A stretch of DNA of 64,000 nt from Cryptomeria japonica (taxonomy: Eukaryota > Streptophyta > Pinopsida > Cupressales > Cupressaceae): the NCBI RefSeq assembly GCF_030272615.1, contig NC_081414.1:333607427-333671426 (forward strand), in the 5' to 3' direction. This document shows, in pieces, positions 54,616-64,000 of the stretch (position 1 is its first letter; each line of letters opens with the position of its first letter). Made by a program: the position numbers and the translations under genes. The notes beneath the pieces are model-generated. The model was given only the letters and a program-made list of their open reading frames with translations, was not told the DNA's origin and did not search any database.

Positions 54616-55215
54616 TTAAGGTATAACAGGAGGCTTGCCGAATAAAGTTGTATTTTTATTACAAGATAGGTCAATGGGTAGGGTATTGGTCTTAAGATAT
54701 TCATAGATTGTCCCATATAGAGGAGAGTCTGAACCGGTTAAGGCATAGGTGACATGGGAAGAAGAATTGTCATAGGCTGGGGAAAACAGTTTCTCTACTA
54801 GGAACTCATAATGACTTTGTTGCTCTTGAATTTGTAGTAGTGAAGCAATAGTGGCCATTGCATCGGCCGCTTTGTTGTCCAACCTTGGTATTTGCTCGAA
54901 GGTGATATGTACAATGTACTATTTGAAGTCATCCACCATTCTTTATTATGGCAGCAACTTGTCATCCTTTGTTTGATATTCATTATTGATCTGATTTATA
55001 AGCAGTTGGGAATCTCCATAGACTTTCAATTCCGTGATTGTCCATTCCACGACCATTTTGATTCCTATGACTAGGGCTTCATACTCAGTGATGTCATTGG
55101 TGCATGGAAACATGAGTCTATACAATTTGGGAATGGTGTGTCCTTCGGGGGTGACGAACAAGATGTTGACTCCTAATCCATGTTGGGTATAGGAACCATC
55201 AAAGTACAAGGTCCA
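54616..55215 (-). pseudogene. GYP-D archaeal-type RNase H
   Basis: Begins WTLYFDGSYTQHGLGVNILF directly after the gypsy RNase H tail (EWVTILSEFDIQYTEHRAIK). Then ITEYEALVIGIKMVVEWTI (Glu), LKVYGDSQLLINQI (Asp) and LDNKAADAMATIASL (Asp), with two adjacent stops near 54945. Dual RNase H with this order is the Tat hallmark. Confidence 0.85.
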
Positions 55216-56560
55216 TTGCTTGAGTGTAACAGTAAGGATATCCATGTCTAGAAATTCCACCTTCATTGGTTTCTTATCTAGTAGTGGTGCTTCAAGTAAT
55301 TGATCTGCAATTACTTGTCCCTTGATAGCCCGGTGCTCTGTGTATTGGATATCAAACTCACTGAGAATCGTGACCCATTCATCCAGTTGACCTGTGAGAG
55401 CTGCTTTGTTGAGTAAATACTTGAGAGGATCAATTTTTTCTACTAGCTTGATTGCGTGATCTAGCATGTAATGGCAGAACTTTTGAGAAGCGAATACCAC
55501 AGCTAAACAAGCCTTCTCAATGAATGTGTAATTTAGCTCATATCCGTTTAATGTTCGACTGATGTAATATATAGCTCATTCCTTTCCTTCTTGATCTTCT
55601 TGTGCTAACAATGCCCCCAATGATACTTATGTTGTTGATATGTAGAGAATGAGTGGCTTCCCTGCTATTGGTGGTACCAGAACTGGTGGATTCATTAGAT
55701 ATTGCTTGATTTGATAGAATGATTCCACACAATTAGCTTCCCATCTGAATGGTATGTTCTTATGTAGCAGATGATTAAATGGTAGACTTTTATCTACTAG
55801 TTGGGCTATGAATTGCCTGATAGACTGTAGCCATCCTTTTAGAGATCTGAGTTGACTAATGTTCCTAGGAGGTGGCATCTCCATGATGGCTTGTACCTTC
55901 ACTGGATCTACTTCAATGCCCTTTTTAGACATAATGTAGCCTAATAATTTACTTGATGTCACCCCGAAGACACACTTCTTAGGGTTTAGCCTGACTTGAA
56001 ATTGCTCTAATCTTTGAAATATTTTATCCAATATGCCCAAATGTTCTGCCCCGGTGAATGAATTAGCTAGTAAATCATCCAATAGTCCTCCATGAAGGTA
56101 TGCATCATATCATGAAAGATTGTTGTCATTTCTTTTTGATAAGTTGCCCCAGCATTCTTCAAGCCAAAAGGCATGATGTCCCAACAATATGTTCCCCAAG
56201 GACAGGTGAACGCAGTCTTATCTTGATCCTCTAGAGCTATCTTGATTTGATTATAGCCAAAGAAACCATCCATTAATGAGAGCATTGCATGGCCCGCTGT
56301 GAGGTCCACAATTATGTCGATGTTGGGCAAAGGAAAGTCATCCTTTGGACAGGCTTTGTTGAAATCTCTAAAATCTATGCATACTCTGATGCTTCCATCT
56401 GGTTTTGAAACTAGTACAATGTTTGAAATCCATTCATCATAGTCTATAGGTAGAATGAATCCAACGTCTAATAACTTCTTTAGTTCAGCTTTGACCATTA
56501 ATGCTACATGTGGATTAATCTTTCTTAGCTTCTACTTGATGGGCTTAGCTTTTGGAGCAA
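55216..56560 (-). pseudogene. GYP-D reverse transcriptase and gypsy RNase H
   Basis: MVKAELKKLLDVGFILPIDY at 56498, then IVLVSKPDGSIRVCIDFRDF, FFGYNQIKIALEDQDKTAF, MPFGLKNAGATYQ. At the catalytic motif a frameshift occurs (about 56085) and the next frame reads LLDDLLANSF, keeping the two Asp. Then LNPKKCVFGV, LLGYIMSKKGIEV, and RNase H with LLAQEDQEGKE, YYISRTLNGYELNYTFIEK and CLAVVFASQKF. Preceded by the FCLVLCYDAQNRSKPN remnant of the usual FAWSYxDMPG entry. Confidence 0.85.
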
Positions 56561-57786
56561 TAGATAAATTATGCATGATTAGGTTTGGATCTATTCTGAG
56601 CATATTAGCATAGGACCAAGCAAAATTGATTTTCTTTTCTGTGAAGAATCTGATAAACTAGTTTTTCCTCTTTTGTCAGTGATTCTGCTAGGTGTATGTT
56701 TTTAGCTGTTGCTTCTGTACCGATGTTTATTGATTGAGTTGGCTCAATCAATATGGGTGATCAGTCCTGATAGTGTTCAGGAAGAGTGTCAAGTCTCCCA
56801 TCCTTAGGTACCTTTAAAAATATTTAACCCTCAGATGCGTTCTTTATTTTTACTTTTTTGTGATCTAGTGCTGCCATTGACTAGTTTTCTGCATTAGATC
56901 CTTTGTTTCTTTCATTTTTGCGACTAAGAGACTTGGCACCCTCCTGATTGTAGATATCCTTATTTTGTTCGCTGGTAGAGCCTATTTTTGGGTTGACTAT
57001 ACATAGGTAATGGACATTAGATTCATCATCTGGGAAAATAGGTATGTCATGGTGTTTAGGTTCATCCTAGTCTATCAAATCAAGAAATACGAGTGGTAGA
57101 GAGTCATTTGGTGGGTCCAGGTCGGCTGCAGTAAGTGTCATGATAGAGGTATTATTAAGGCTATCTGGGATGTTGTTTAAGTTAATGATATTGTCAAGGT
57201 CTTTGATGGTAACATCTTCCGTGTAGACTTTTTCATAGTGTTGCTGCTCGTTTTCCTTAGCTTCGTAGATATGTTGTGGACTGAATTCAAGTAATCAAGA
57301 CTCTGTACCTTGTCCCTCCTAAGAAAGGGGTGTTTATGAATGTATAGCACCTTAGTTGACATCCTCAACAATATTTGAACAGCTACCCCATTCATAGTCA
57401 TTAGAATCAGTTTCAGAAGTACTATCCCAGAGTCTTTCAGTGTTGCTGACAGGTATGTTGTAGGGTGAGAAGAGATCTCTGATAATTGATACCAGTCTTG
57501 TAGTTTTTTCTGATTTTGAGTCAGAACCTTCTTGTACCCTTTGCATTTGTTCATACATTGTTTCTCCTTGGGGAGTAGTGATGTCTTTAGGAGGTGACTC
57601 TGCCTTGTTTTGAATAGGTTCCTGTACATAATGCACTTTCTCATAAGATGCTTCTTCCCTTTGAATGGTCAGTTCCTCTTGTCGTTTCTCTTTTTCTTGG
57701 TGTTCTCACTCTTTCCTTGTTGTTTCTACTACTTGGTGTAGTGCCTCTTACCATGAGTCCTCGTCGTATTTCTTCTTTGCTTTCCA
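56561..57786 (-). pseudogene. GYP-D spacer between G-patch and RT
   Basis: Heavily decayed. Recognisable are an acidic Ser/Asp-rich part in two overlapping frames (about 57352-57644; SETDSNDYEWGSC) and, nearer RT, a basic NIHLAESLTKEEK segment. No domain assigned. Many stops. Confidence 0.45.
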
Positions 57787-58083
57787 CTAAGGTTTTTGAT
57801 ACTTATTTTGTTTTTTCCTTGGGGGTATGCTGTGTCCATATCCCAATCTTGTTTTGTCTCGATAAAATTGTGAAGGAGGGTCTAGTGGTTCTGTAATGCC
57901 TTCTTGATGCTTGCCTATAGGTCCTTTGACATTGTATCCCATCTGTTGCATGATCAGGAATCCTTTTCCATACTGTTGTGTTGGTATGGCTGCCTCCAGA
58001 GTAGCAGCTTTGACTTCTCCCTCATCCTTGTATAGCCAACTAAGGACATCTTTCTCTTCTGATTCATGTGCTAGTGTGCCCAA
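57787..58083 (-). pseudogene. GYP-D G-patch domain
   Basis: GFLIMQQMGYNVKGPIGKHQ followed by GITEPL, spacer, then KTRLGYG: the Gly-rich G-patch pattern with aromatic and Gly anchors in place. It directly follows the protease on the same strand in the adjacent frame segment. G-patches bind RNA or RNA helicases; a G-patch after the protease is also known from betaretroviruses. Upstream part is an acidic/Lys stretch (HESEEKDVLSWLYKDEGEV). Confidence 0.75.
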
Positions 58084-58116
58084 TTGGATAAATTTGCCAT
58101 CAAACTTGGTGATGGG

Positions 58117-59055
58117 CTATGTTACGTGATGTGTTGATGCAGAAGGTTGCCCATGAGATTTTGGTGATGTTGGCAATTTGGATAGACACATGGGTTTGAA
58201 AGAGTATTCTCCCATGCCTTGCTCTTTGATTTTCATCTTTTGTTTGAAATCCATGGATAAAGACTTAAGATTTTCTTGATGATGATCTAATGTTGAGGAA
58301 GTTGGGGCTTCCCTGTTATGTAGAACCAGGTTGTCTTGAGCTACCCCCATAGCATTGCAATGTTGAAAAGGATTATTATCTATAGATATGGAAATCTCCT
58401 GTCCATTATATGGGAATTTGACACAATGATGGTATTTTGATGGCAATGCTTGCATTTCATGTATCCAAGGACGACCCAATAAAATATTGTATGTTAAGTC
58501 TATGTCTAAGACTTGGCACATAGTGTTCCTTTGTATCAGTCCTAGCTGAATAGGTAGTATTACTATTCCTTTGGATGATCTTTCTTCATCATCATAGGCC
58601 TTTATGGTGATCTTTTCATGTGGATCAATAGACTGTTCAGAGAAGCCTAATGCACGGATAAGTTTTAAAGTACATACATTGAAACCAGATCCTCCATCTA
58701 TTAATACTCTTTTAACTCGATGTTTGTAGACTAATACTTCAATATGAAGGGGAGTATTATGTGGATGACTCAAAGAGATATTATCATGTTCGAAAAAGGT
58801 GAGATTATGAGGCCCTGTCATATAAGCCACCATGGCTTGAAATTTATCAATGTCCAGATCTTGAGGCACATTGGTTTCAACGAGTACTTGTTCTAAGATG
58901 TCCTTATGTTTTGGCGAGAGTTTGAGTAGCTCGAGTATGGACATCTGAGTAGGAGTTCTCCGCAGTTGATTAACCAAATCATATTGAGTCTTGGGGATAG
59001 TGATCGATGTTGATGTATGCCCTTTCAAGACATATTTTTTATCTCTGGTTGTCAC
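58117..59055 (-). pseudogene. GYP-D protease
   Basis: 312 codons. The N-terminal linker QLRRTPTQMSILELLKLSP matches GYP-B and GYP-C. The retropepsin core has VLIDGGSGFNVCTLKLIRAL (D-G-G-S), ITIKAYDDEERSSKGIVIL, and the C-terminal VLDIDLTYNILLGRPWIHEM. Substrates would be Gag and Pol. This frame is intact, but neighbours are broken. Confidence 0.85.
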
Positions 59056-60942
59056 ATTGATTGATGTATGGTCTTGTTTGTCCTTGATTTTTATGACATT
59101 TATTTGGTTTTCATCTATTGATATGTGATTGATGGTGTTGTTGTATAGATGATTTATGCGAGCTCCCTATGTATCATTTGATGATGAAGCTCCTTCCTTG
59201 TTGTAATTTGGAAGAGGATATTTAAAGGTGTCATGATCACCATTTGTTTTGAGACCATCAACCATTAAATTACCTCTATCGATCATATCTTGAACAATAT
59301 TCTTAAGCCTCATGCAATCATTTGTGTGATGTCCTCTGTTTCAATGAAAATCACATAAATGTGAGCCATTCCACCAAGGTGGTTTGATCTGGGGTTCAAA
59401 GTTGTTTATGAATGGTAATATGATAATCTTGTTTTCCAGGAGTTCGTGAAATGTTGATTCTAAGGATTGCCCCAATGGTGTGTATATGTGTCTATTTGGG
59501 AAAGTGTTGGTGTTACCTCTTTGATTTGTATTATTCCCTCAGTTAGTGTTGTTGCCTTGGGTATTGTTGTTGGTTTGGGTATTGTTGTTGGTGTTTGAAT
59601 TTGAAGGTCCCTGATTGGTATTTTGTGGATAAGTGTTAGTGCCTTGATTAACACTTTTTTTATTCTTGTTAGATTATGGATTACTTGGTAAAGCTAATAC
59701 TGGTTGTTTGGACTTAATATCATTAGCATCAGCTCCTCCCTCATTAACAATGTTTTTGTTTCTGGTCCAAAATCTGGATTTGTCTAAAGTGTTGTTGTTG
59801 TTTTGGTTGTTAAAGAAGCGAGTGTTGGATGAATTAGTTCCTTCCTTAAATAACTTCAATGTTCCTTTCTTAATGCAGGCTTCCTCTACTTGGATGCTAT
59901 TTTTTATCAACTTAGCAAAAGATGGTATGCACTAGATCTTGAGTTGATAACTCATCTCACTATTTAGATTGTTGATAAAGATCTCCATCTTTTCTTTTTC
60001 AGGCACATCTTGAGGATATCTTGAAACCATACATCTCCAACATTGAAGAAACACCATGAATGTTTCATTGTTTTTCTGTTTGGTATTACATACATCCAAC
60101 ATGGTGATTGTGTGTTGAATATTATAGGAGTATTGTGTGATAAATTTGTTCACCAACCCATCAAAGGACCTGATGGGAGGTGTAAGTTTAGACAACCACT
60201 CCATTGTTTTCCCTCCCAAACTTCTTGGGAATAGCCTCATTAAGTAAGTGTCATCATGTGTAAATTCTAGGCTTATGGTACAAAATTCCCAAACATGATC
60301 ACAGGGATCACTTTTACCATAGTATTTGTCATATTTTGGTATATCCAAATTCGGGGGAAAAGGTATCATGTTTAATCTCCTATCAAAGGTGTAAGGACAA
60401 ATTTCATCCAAGGAGTATCGCACTGTGGTCCCCTGTTGCATGTCTTGCATTTGTCTTTGCAGCATTTGAATTTGTTGTGTAAGAGCGACCATGGGTGCAT
60501 TTGTATGTCGAGGGAAAGCTTTTTCCCTTTTATTATCCCTAGCTTGGGAATGGTTGTGTTCAAGTATGTTATGTTGTTCAGGTATGATTTCAGGGTCATG
60601 CATTTCTTCTTCTCTCTATTGTTCTTGATAGGCGTAATTTTGAGTCCTTGTCCTAAAAATTTGTTCGTCGAACTTCCTTAAATTTTTAGTATCAAAATCT
60701 TCAGGAAGTATAACTCCTTTGCTAGTTAGCATGAGCATATATTTTTCCTTGTCATCTTCAATGAGTCTTTTCATGAGCCTTTGGAATGAGGGGTTTTCTT
60801 GACATTCTTGGAGAAGTTCCTCAGTGATCTTTGTATCTCCCATATCAGTATAATCGAAAGGGTTGGATAATCTATGACCCATACTTGACTCTGGTTGTGG
60901 TTTGCTTTTCTTGTTTCTCTGAAAGCGAGTGACAACGAGCAT
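59056..60942 (-). pseudogene. GYP-D Gag
   Basis: From MLVVTRFQRNKKSKPQPESS (60942) through ILPEDFDTKNLRKF, a Gln/His-rich linker (LTQQIQMLQRQMQDMQQG), the capsid (RYSLDEICPYTFDRRLNMIP, LMRLFPRSLGGKTMEWLSKL, VFLQCWRCMVSRYPQDVPEK), an Asn/Thr-rich low-complexity region (about 59460-59660), then PLGQSLESTFHELLENKIIIL and a knuckle C-D-F-H-x5-H-H-x4-C (about 59345-59300) with one stop inside. Same block order as GYP-B. Confidence 0.85.
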
Positions 60943-60949
60943 CTAGTAA

Positions 60950-61157
60950 AAGCTTTAGGGATAAAATTTTCTTCTTCTCTCTCCAGGGTTGGTGGTTCGG
61001 GTCGAGCTACATTATAAGTGATGCAGATATGTGGGAATAAAGCGGGATTAATCTTTCCTCCACAATTTAAGCGTTTGTTGAATGTCACTTTCTTAATGTA
61101 AGCTCTGCTTCTTAAGGGTTCTTTGTCAAACTCGTTTGATTTACCTTGAAGATACAA
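60950..61157 (-). CDS. small ORF before GYP-D Gag
   Basis: MYLQGKSNEFDKEPLRSRAY followed by KKVTFNKRLNCGGKINPALF and PEPPTLEREEENFIPKAF, about 70 residues before it overlaps the Gag start in another frame. I do not recognise it. It may be the true N-terminus of Gag joined by a lost base, or a separate short leader ORF. Confidence 0.35.
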
Positions 61158-61770
61158 TCACATATGATGCAACAATGCATGATGTGATTTGAAAAGTTGG
61201 CAATTGATATAGAGAAACATTTCATTTGGCAAGTTTTTTAGAACTAGGTTGTCTCTTCTTCAACTCAGTTTTGTGATGAAGAATTGCTCTTCTCAAAATA
61301 TGAGGAGTGGACATACACAAATGATCAATGGTTTCCTTTTATGTTTGGATTGGGATACTTCATTTGAAAAACTCAAGCTTACTTCATCAAGTAGAGGTTT
61401 AGATTCGCCCCAATGACAAAGTGTGTCAAATGATATGGATAAGAGTCCCCTGATATGGAAACTCAATTTGACAACTTAAGATTAAACTCGATATTTTGTT
61501 TGTTTGATAAAATCCATTTAGATGGTGAAACTTTGATCAATGTGATGATATTGCCTAGCTTTGATTGGATGAAATCTTATCTCGAGCTAGTTTAAGATTT
61601 GACAAATTTGTTCTAAGAATGCTTGCTTGATTTTGAAATTGTTTTCTCTAATGACTTGGTTCGGATTCTGACTGGTGATTTTGACAAAAGGCCTAAAAGG
61701 GTGCTTAGGAGTGATGATGAAATTTTCTAAAAATGCCTGGTTTACTCTCTTTTTTTGGTGTGTTTTTACC

Positions 61771-62135
61771 ATGCGCTAAAACAGAGACTAGATGCGCTAT
61801 CTGATGATCTAGATGTGCTACAGGAAATTCCCTATGTGCTAAGTTGCCTATGTTACGCGCTAACTTAGAGTTTTGAAAATTGTTTCTGACTAGAAAAATT
61901 ATGTGCTAATATGTCCAGATTAAGAACTGTAGTTTAGACTGAAAGCGCTAAGTTAAGCCTCCTATGAGCTATGCTGATGCTCAAAACTGCTAATATGGTT
62001 TCACAAAGTGCCACTAAAATGTTAACCAGTATGATAACTATTTATGTGCTATTTTGACTGATGAAAGTGCTAAGTTCTGATTTGGATGCACTATAGAATG
62101 GTTGATATGTGCTAGGAGCTTGCTCCTATGCGCTA
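61771..62135 (-). repeat. 21-bp phased array 1 in the GYP-D leader
   Basis: Plus-strand word ATGCGCTA (variants ATGTGCTA, AAGTGCTA, ACGCGCTA) starts at 61771, 61792, 61813, 61834 and 61855; then 61901, 61943, 61964, 61985 and 62006; then 62044, 62065, 62086, 62107 and 62128. Steps are 21 or 42 bp except 46 and 38, i.e. plus and minus 4. In the element sense it reads TAGCGCAT. Confidence 0.9.
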
Positions 62136-62339
62136 AACTGCCCTAATTGTTTTTTGGCTATTTTTAGAAATCTTTAACACTTGTTTGTTTTGATGGATGA
62201 TTTTCTGAAAATAACTCAAAAACATGGCATGAAAGAGATAACCAATTTTGCCTATGCTAAATAGATAGTGTATGTTCTGCGAGGATGTGTCCAAATCCCT
62301 AATGTTTTAACAGGTTTGGATATGAGTAAGACAAATCAA

Positions 62340-62900
62340 ATAGACTCTTTATTCAAGTGTCATCAACAATACCATAGCCCACTAGTCTCGATACTCCGTC
62401 AGCTCAAATAGCCATGTCACCCTTAGGGGTGCTTTTTTTAATATTTTTTTTCTAGAAATTAACTCAAAGTGAATTGCTTCATAATTGAGTAGTTATCTTG
62501 GGAGAGATATGGTGAGTAATCTTGGCAGAGAATTCTTCCCCACCCTTGCACTATGATATTGAAGATGTTTGGATACTGACACAGCTCAAAGTTTCTATTT
62601 CTAAATTTTTTAATCAGGCTTTTGTTCGATCTTCAGTGATAAACTCCCTTGGGAGGCTTCCCAACCTTTAGAACAAAGGCTTTACGTATCTTAAAGATAC
62701 TAGGGGAAGGCTAATCATTGAGAAAAAATGTTGAAGGGACTTTCGTCAACCTCCATTTTTTATTATAATGGGTTGGAACACTTGGCGATAAAGTCATTTC
62801 CCACTTAGGTCGTTCCCCTCCCACCAACCATTTAAATGTCGCTCTAAGAGAAACTCGGGAGGGCAGGCCTACTAAAGGTTTTAAGTACCTAAAATGAAGA
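62340..62900 (-). other. leader module shared with GYP-A
   Basis: Counterpart of 3440-3990; see there. It lies between the two GYP-D arrays. A poly-T run at 62428-62451 and repeated GGAAGG/GGGAGG segments are present. No reading frame conserved. Confidence 0.55.
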
Positions 62901-63239
62901 AAGCATGAAAGAGTGGTTTGGCTTTTTGGTCACCCAGTTAAGGGAAGAGCATATACCTTCCACTTTCGAGACAAGGCAAACAATCTTCTTTTTAACCTTT
63001 AAGTCAATAATTTGCTAACTTCTATTTGGAGATGTTGTTCCAACAAGCATGGTGTTCTTTTTAACCTTTCATAGCAAAGTGTGTATTTCTAAAACCTTTG
63101 AAAAATAACCCTGGTCAACAAAGTAAATTGTGATTTGGTCAACAAAATTTAAAGTTGATAGGGGAATGTTTTCCCTCGTTGCCTTATATAAAATGAAGAT
63201 GAGGTTCTTTTTCCTTTGTACTGAAATGAAATGTATCCT

Positions 63240-63600
63240 TTTAGGCACCAAAGGAAGGTGAAGTTTGTTTTAACCTTTGCTAAAAGAAAATTTGCTTGTT
63301 CTTTTTAGAGCCCCAAAATGACGTGTTTTTCTTACCTTGCAAGAAGGTAAATGTGAATTTTGTTGTTCTTTTTACCTTGCAATAAAGAAAAGATGAAGTT
63401 TATTTTAAACACCAAAAAGAAGTCTGCAATTCATTTTAAGCATCCAAATGAAATGATGAGATTTATTTTAACTTTTGCAAAAAGGAGAGAATGAATTCTT
63501 TTTAACTAACTTCTTTTGAAAGAAAGCAAAAATAAAACTTCTAAACTAACTCTTGTCACTCCTACACAAAAAATATTAGAACCTGCATGAAAAATCCATT
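63240..63600. other. GYP-D leader, Lys-codon-like A-rich repeats, no gene
   Basis: Recurrent TTTTAACCTTTGC, TTTTTACCTTGCAA and AAGGTGAAGTTTGTTTTAA segments make a weak dispersed repeat. Nothing coding is supported. Confidence 0.4.
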
Positions 63601-63682
63601 AGCAATCAAATTTTGATTTGGGCTTATACAAGCCTAAAATTATCTTCCCTTGGTTACAAAATTTTGCTTCTCTGTTGCATCT

Positions 63683-63928
63683 ATGCGCTACAGAAATGCA
63701 CAGAAGCGCTACAGAATAATCCTTATGCGCTGGACTGATTACCAGATCCACTAGCCTATTTTTCTAATGCGTTGTGATTTTACAGTTGACAGTCAAAGTA
63801 TTATGTGTTAACCTAAGTGCTCAATGCGCTAATGATAGAGTCTAACGCGCTAAATAGTAAACTGGATGCGCTAGAAGAAGGTTTCTAAGCACTAAAAGAA
63901 GGCTCCAAAGTGCTAACTCAACTTTTTC
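63683..63928 (-). repeat. 21-bp phased array 2 in the GYP-D leader
   Basis: Same word as array 1, starting at 63683, 63704, 63725, 63746 and 63767; then 63803, 63824, 63845, 63866, 63887 and 63908. All steps are 21 bp except one of 36. Adjacent to the primer site. Confidence 0.9.
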
Positions 63929-63982
63929 ACGTACCTACAATATCACTCCTACATTAAAAATGATATGTTTTATGGGGTTATA

Positions 63983-64000
63983 CCCCCACGGTGGGCACCA
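63983..64000 (-). other. primer binding site of GYP-D
   Basis: The minus strand reads TGGTGCCCACCGTGGGGG at the very edge of the window. It resembles the TGGTGCCCAACGTGGGG-type site of plant gypsy elements, so the 5' LTR should start at or just beyond 64001. Confidence 0.8.

Larger units (their letters stand above)
47565..64000 (-). mobile_element. GYP-D: long Tat-like Ty3/gypsy element
   Basis: Minus-sense order from the right edge: primer site (64000-63983), leader with two arrays and the shared module, a small ORF, gag, protease, G-patch, spacer, RT, gypsy RNase H, archaeal-type RNase H, integrase, an antisense plant-mobile-domain gene, polypurine tract, 3' LTR. Over 16 kb without the 5' LTR. 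Dual RNase H defines it as Tat-like. All ORFs are decayed. Confidence 0.85.

Overview
This window looks like intergenic, repeat-filled nuclear DNA of a seed plant with a large genome. A gymnosperm is my low-confidence guess, from the very long Ty3/gypsy LTRs, the deep nesting and the absence of host genes. I find no convincing single-copy host gene, rRNA, tRNA or CRISPR. Almost everything is LTR retrotransposon, in at least eight pieces at different stages of decay. The names used here are local labels: GYP-A, B, C, D (Ty3/gypsy) and COP-H, 1, 2, 3 (Ty1/copia).

Layout: GYP-A (minus, about 771-5757) is a short element with a capsid-less Gag-like ORF, a long leader and a 1.2 kb LTR. COP-H (minus, 5758-17325) is an old copia whose left LTR is cut by GYP-A, whose right LTR is cut by GYP-B, and whose body is split by COP-1 (plus, 9193-15874; LTRs about 5% diverged over the first 300 bp). 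GYP-B (plus) starts at 17326. Its leader is interrupted by COP-2 (plus, 20440-25463; 296-bp LTRs, TSD GGTCT). Its gag is interrupted by GYP-C (plus, 28444-42259; TSD GATAT). It resumes at 42265 and is broken in the protease near 43330. COP-3 (minus, about 43330-47564) is a copia-type fragment carrying an unfamiliar second ORF. GYP-D (minus, about 47565 to beyond 64000) is a Tat-like element with gag, protease, G-patch, RT, RNase H, archaeal-type RNase H and integrase, plus an antisense plant-mobile-domain gene. Its primer binding site is the last 18 bases of the window.

The most unusual signal is in the leaders. GYP-A, GYP-B and GYP-D each carry arrays of a short, mostly CpG-containing word repeated every 21-22 bp (two DNA helical turns) with unrelated spacers, and each element uses a different word. 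GYP-B has two arrays of exactly eight 22-bp units. GYP-D has 21-bp arrays in its genomic-RNA leader and again, in the opposite orientation, in the apparent leader of the antisense gene, so both transcripts carry the word in the same polarity.

Other points of interest: GYP-C places an archaeal-type RNase H before the RT while GYP-D has it after RNase H. GYP-C also carries an antisense, apparently intron-containing ORF and a roughly 1,300-codon sense ORF with a coiled coil, both downstream of integrase. All coding regions are broken by stops or frameshifts, except a 715-codon RT-RNase H reading frame in COP-1.
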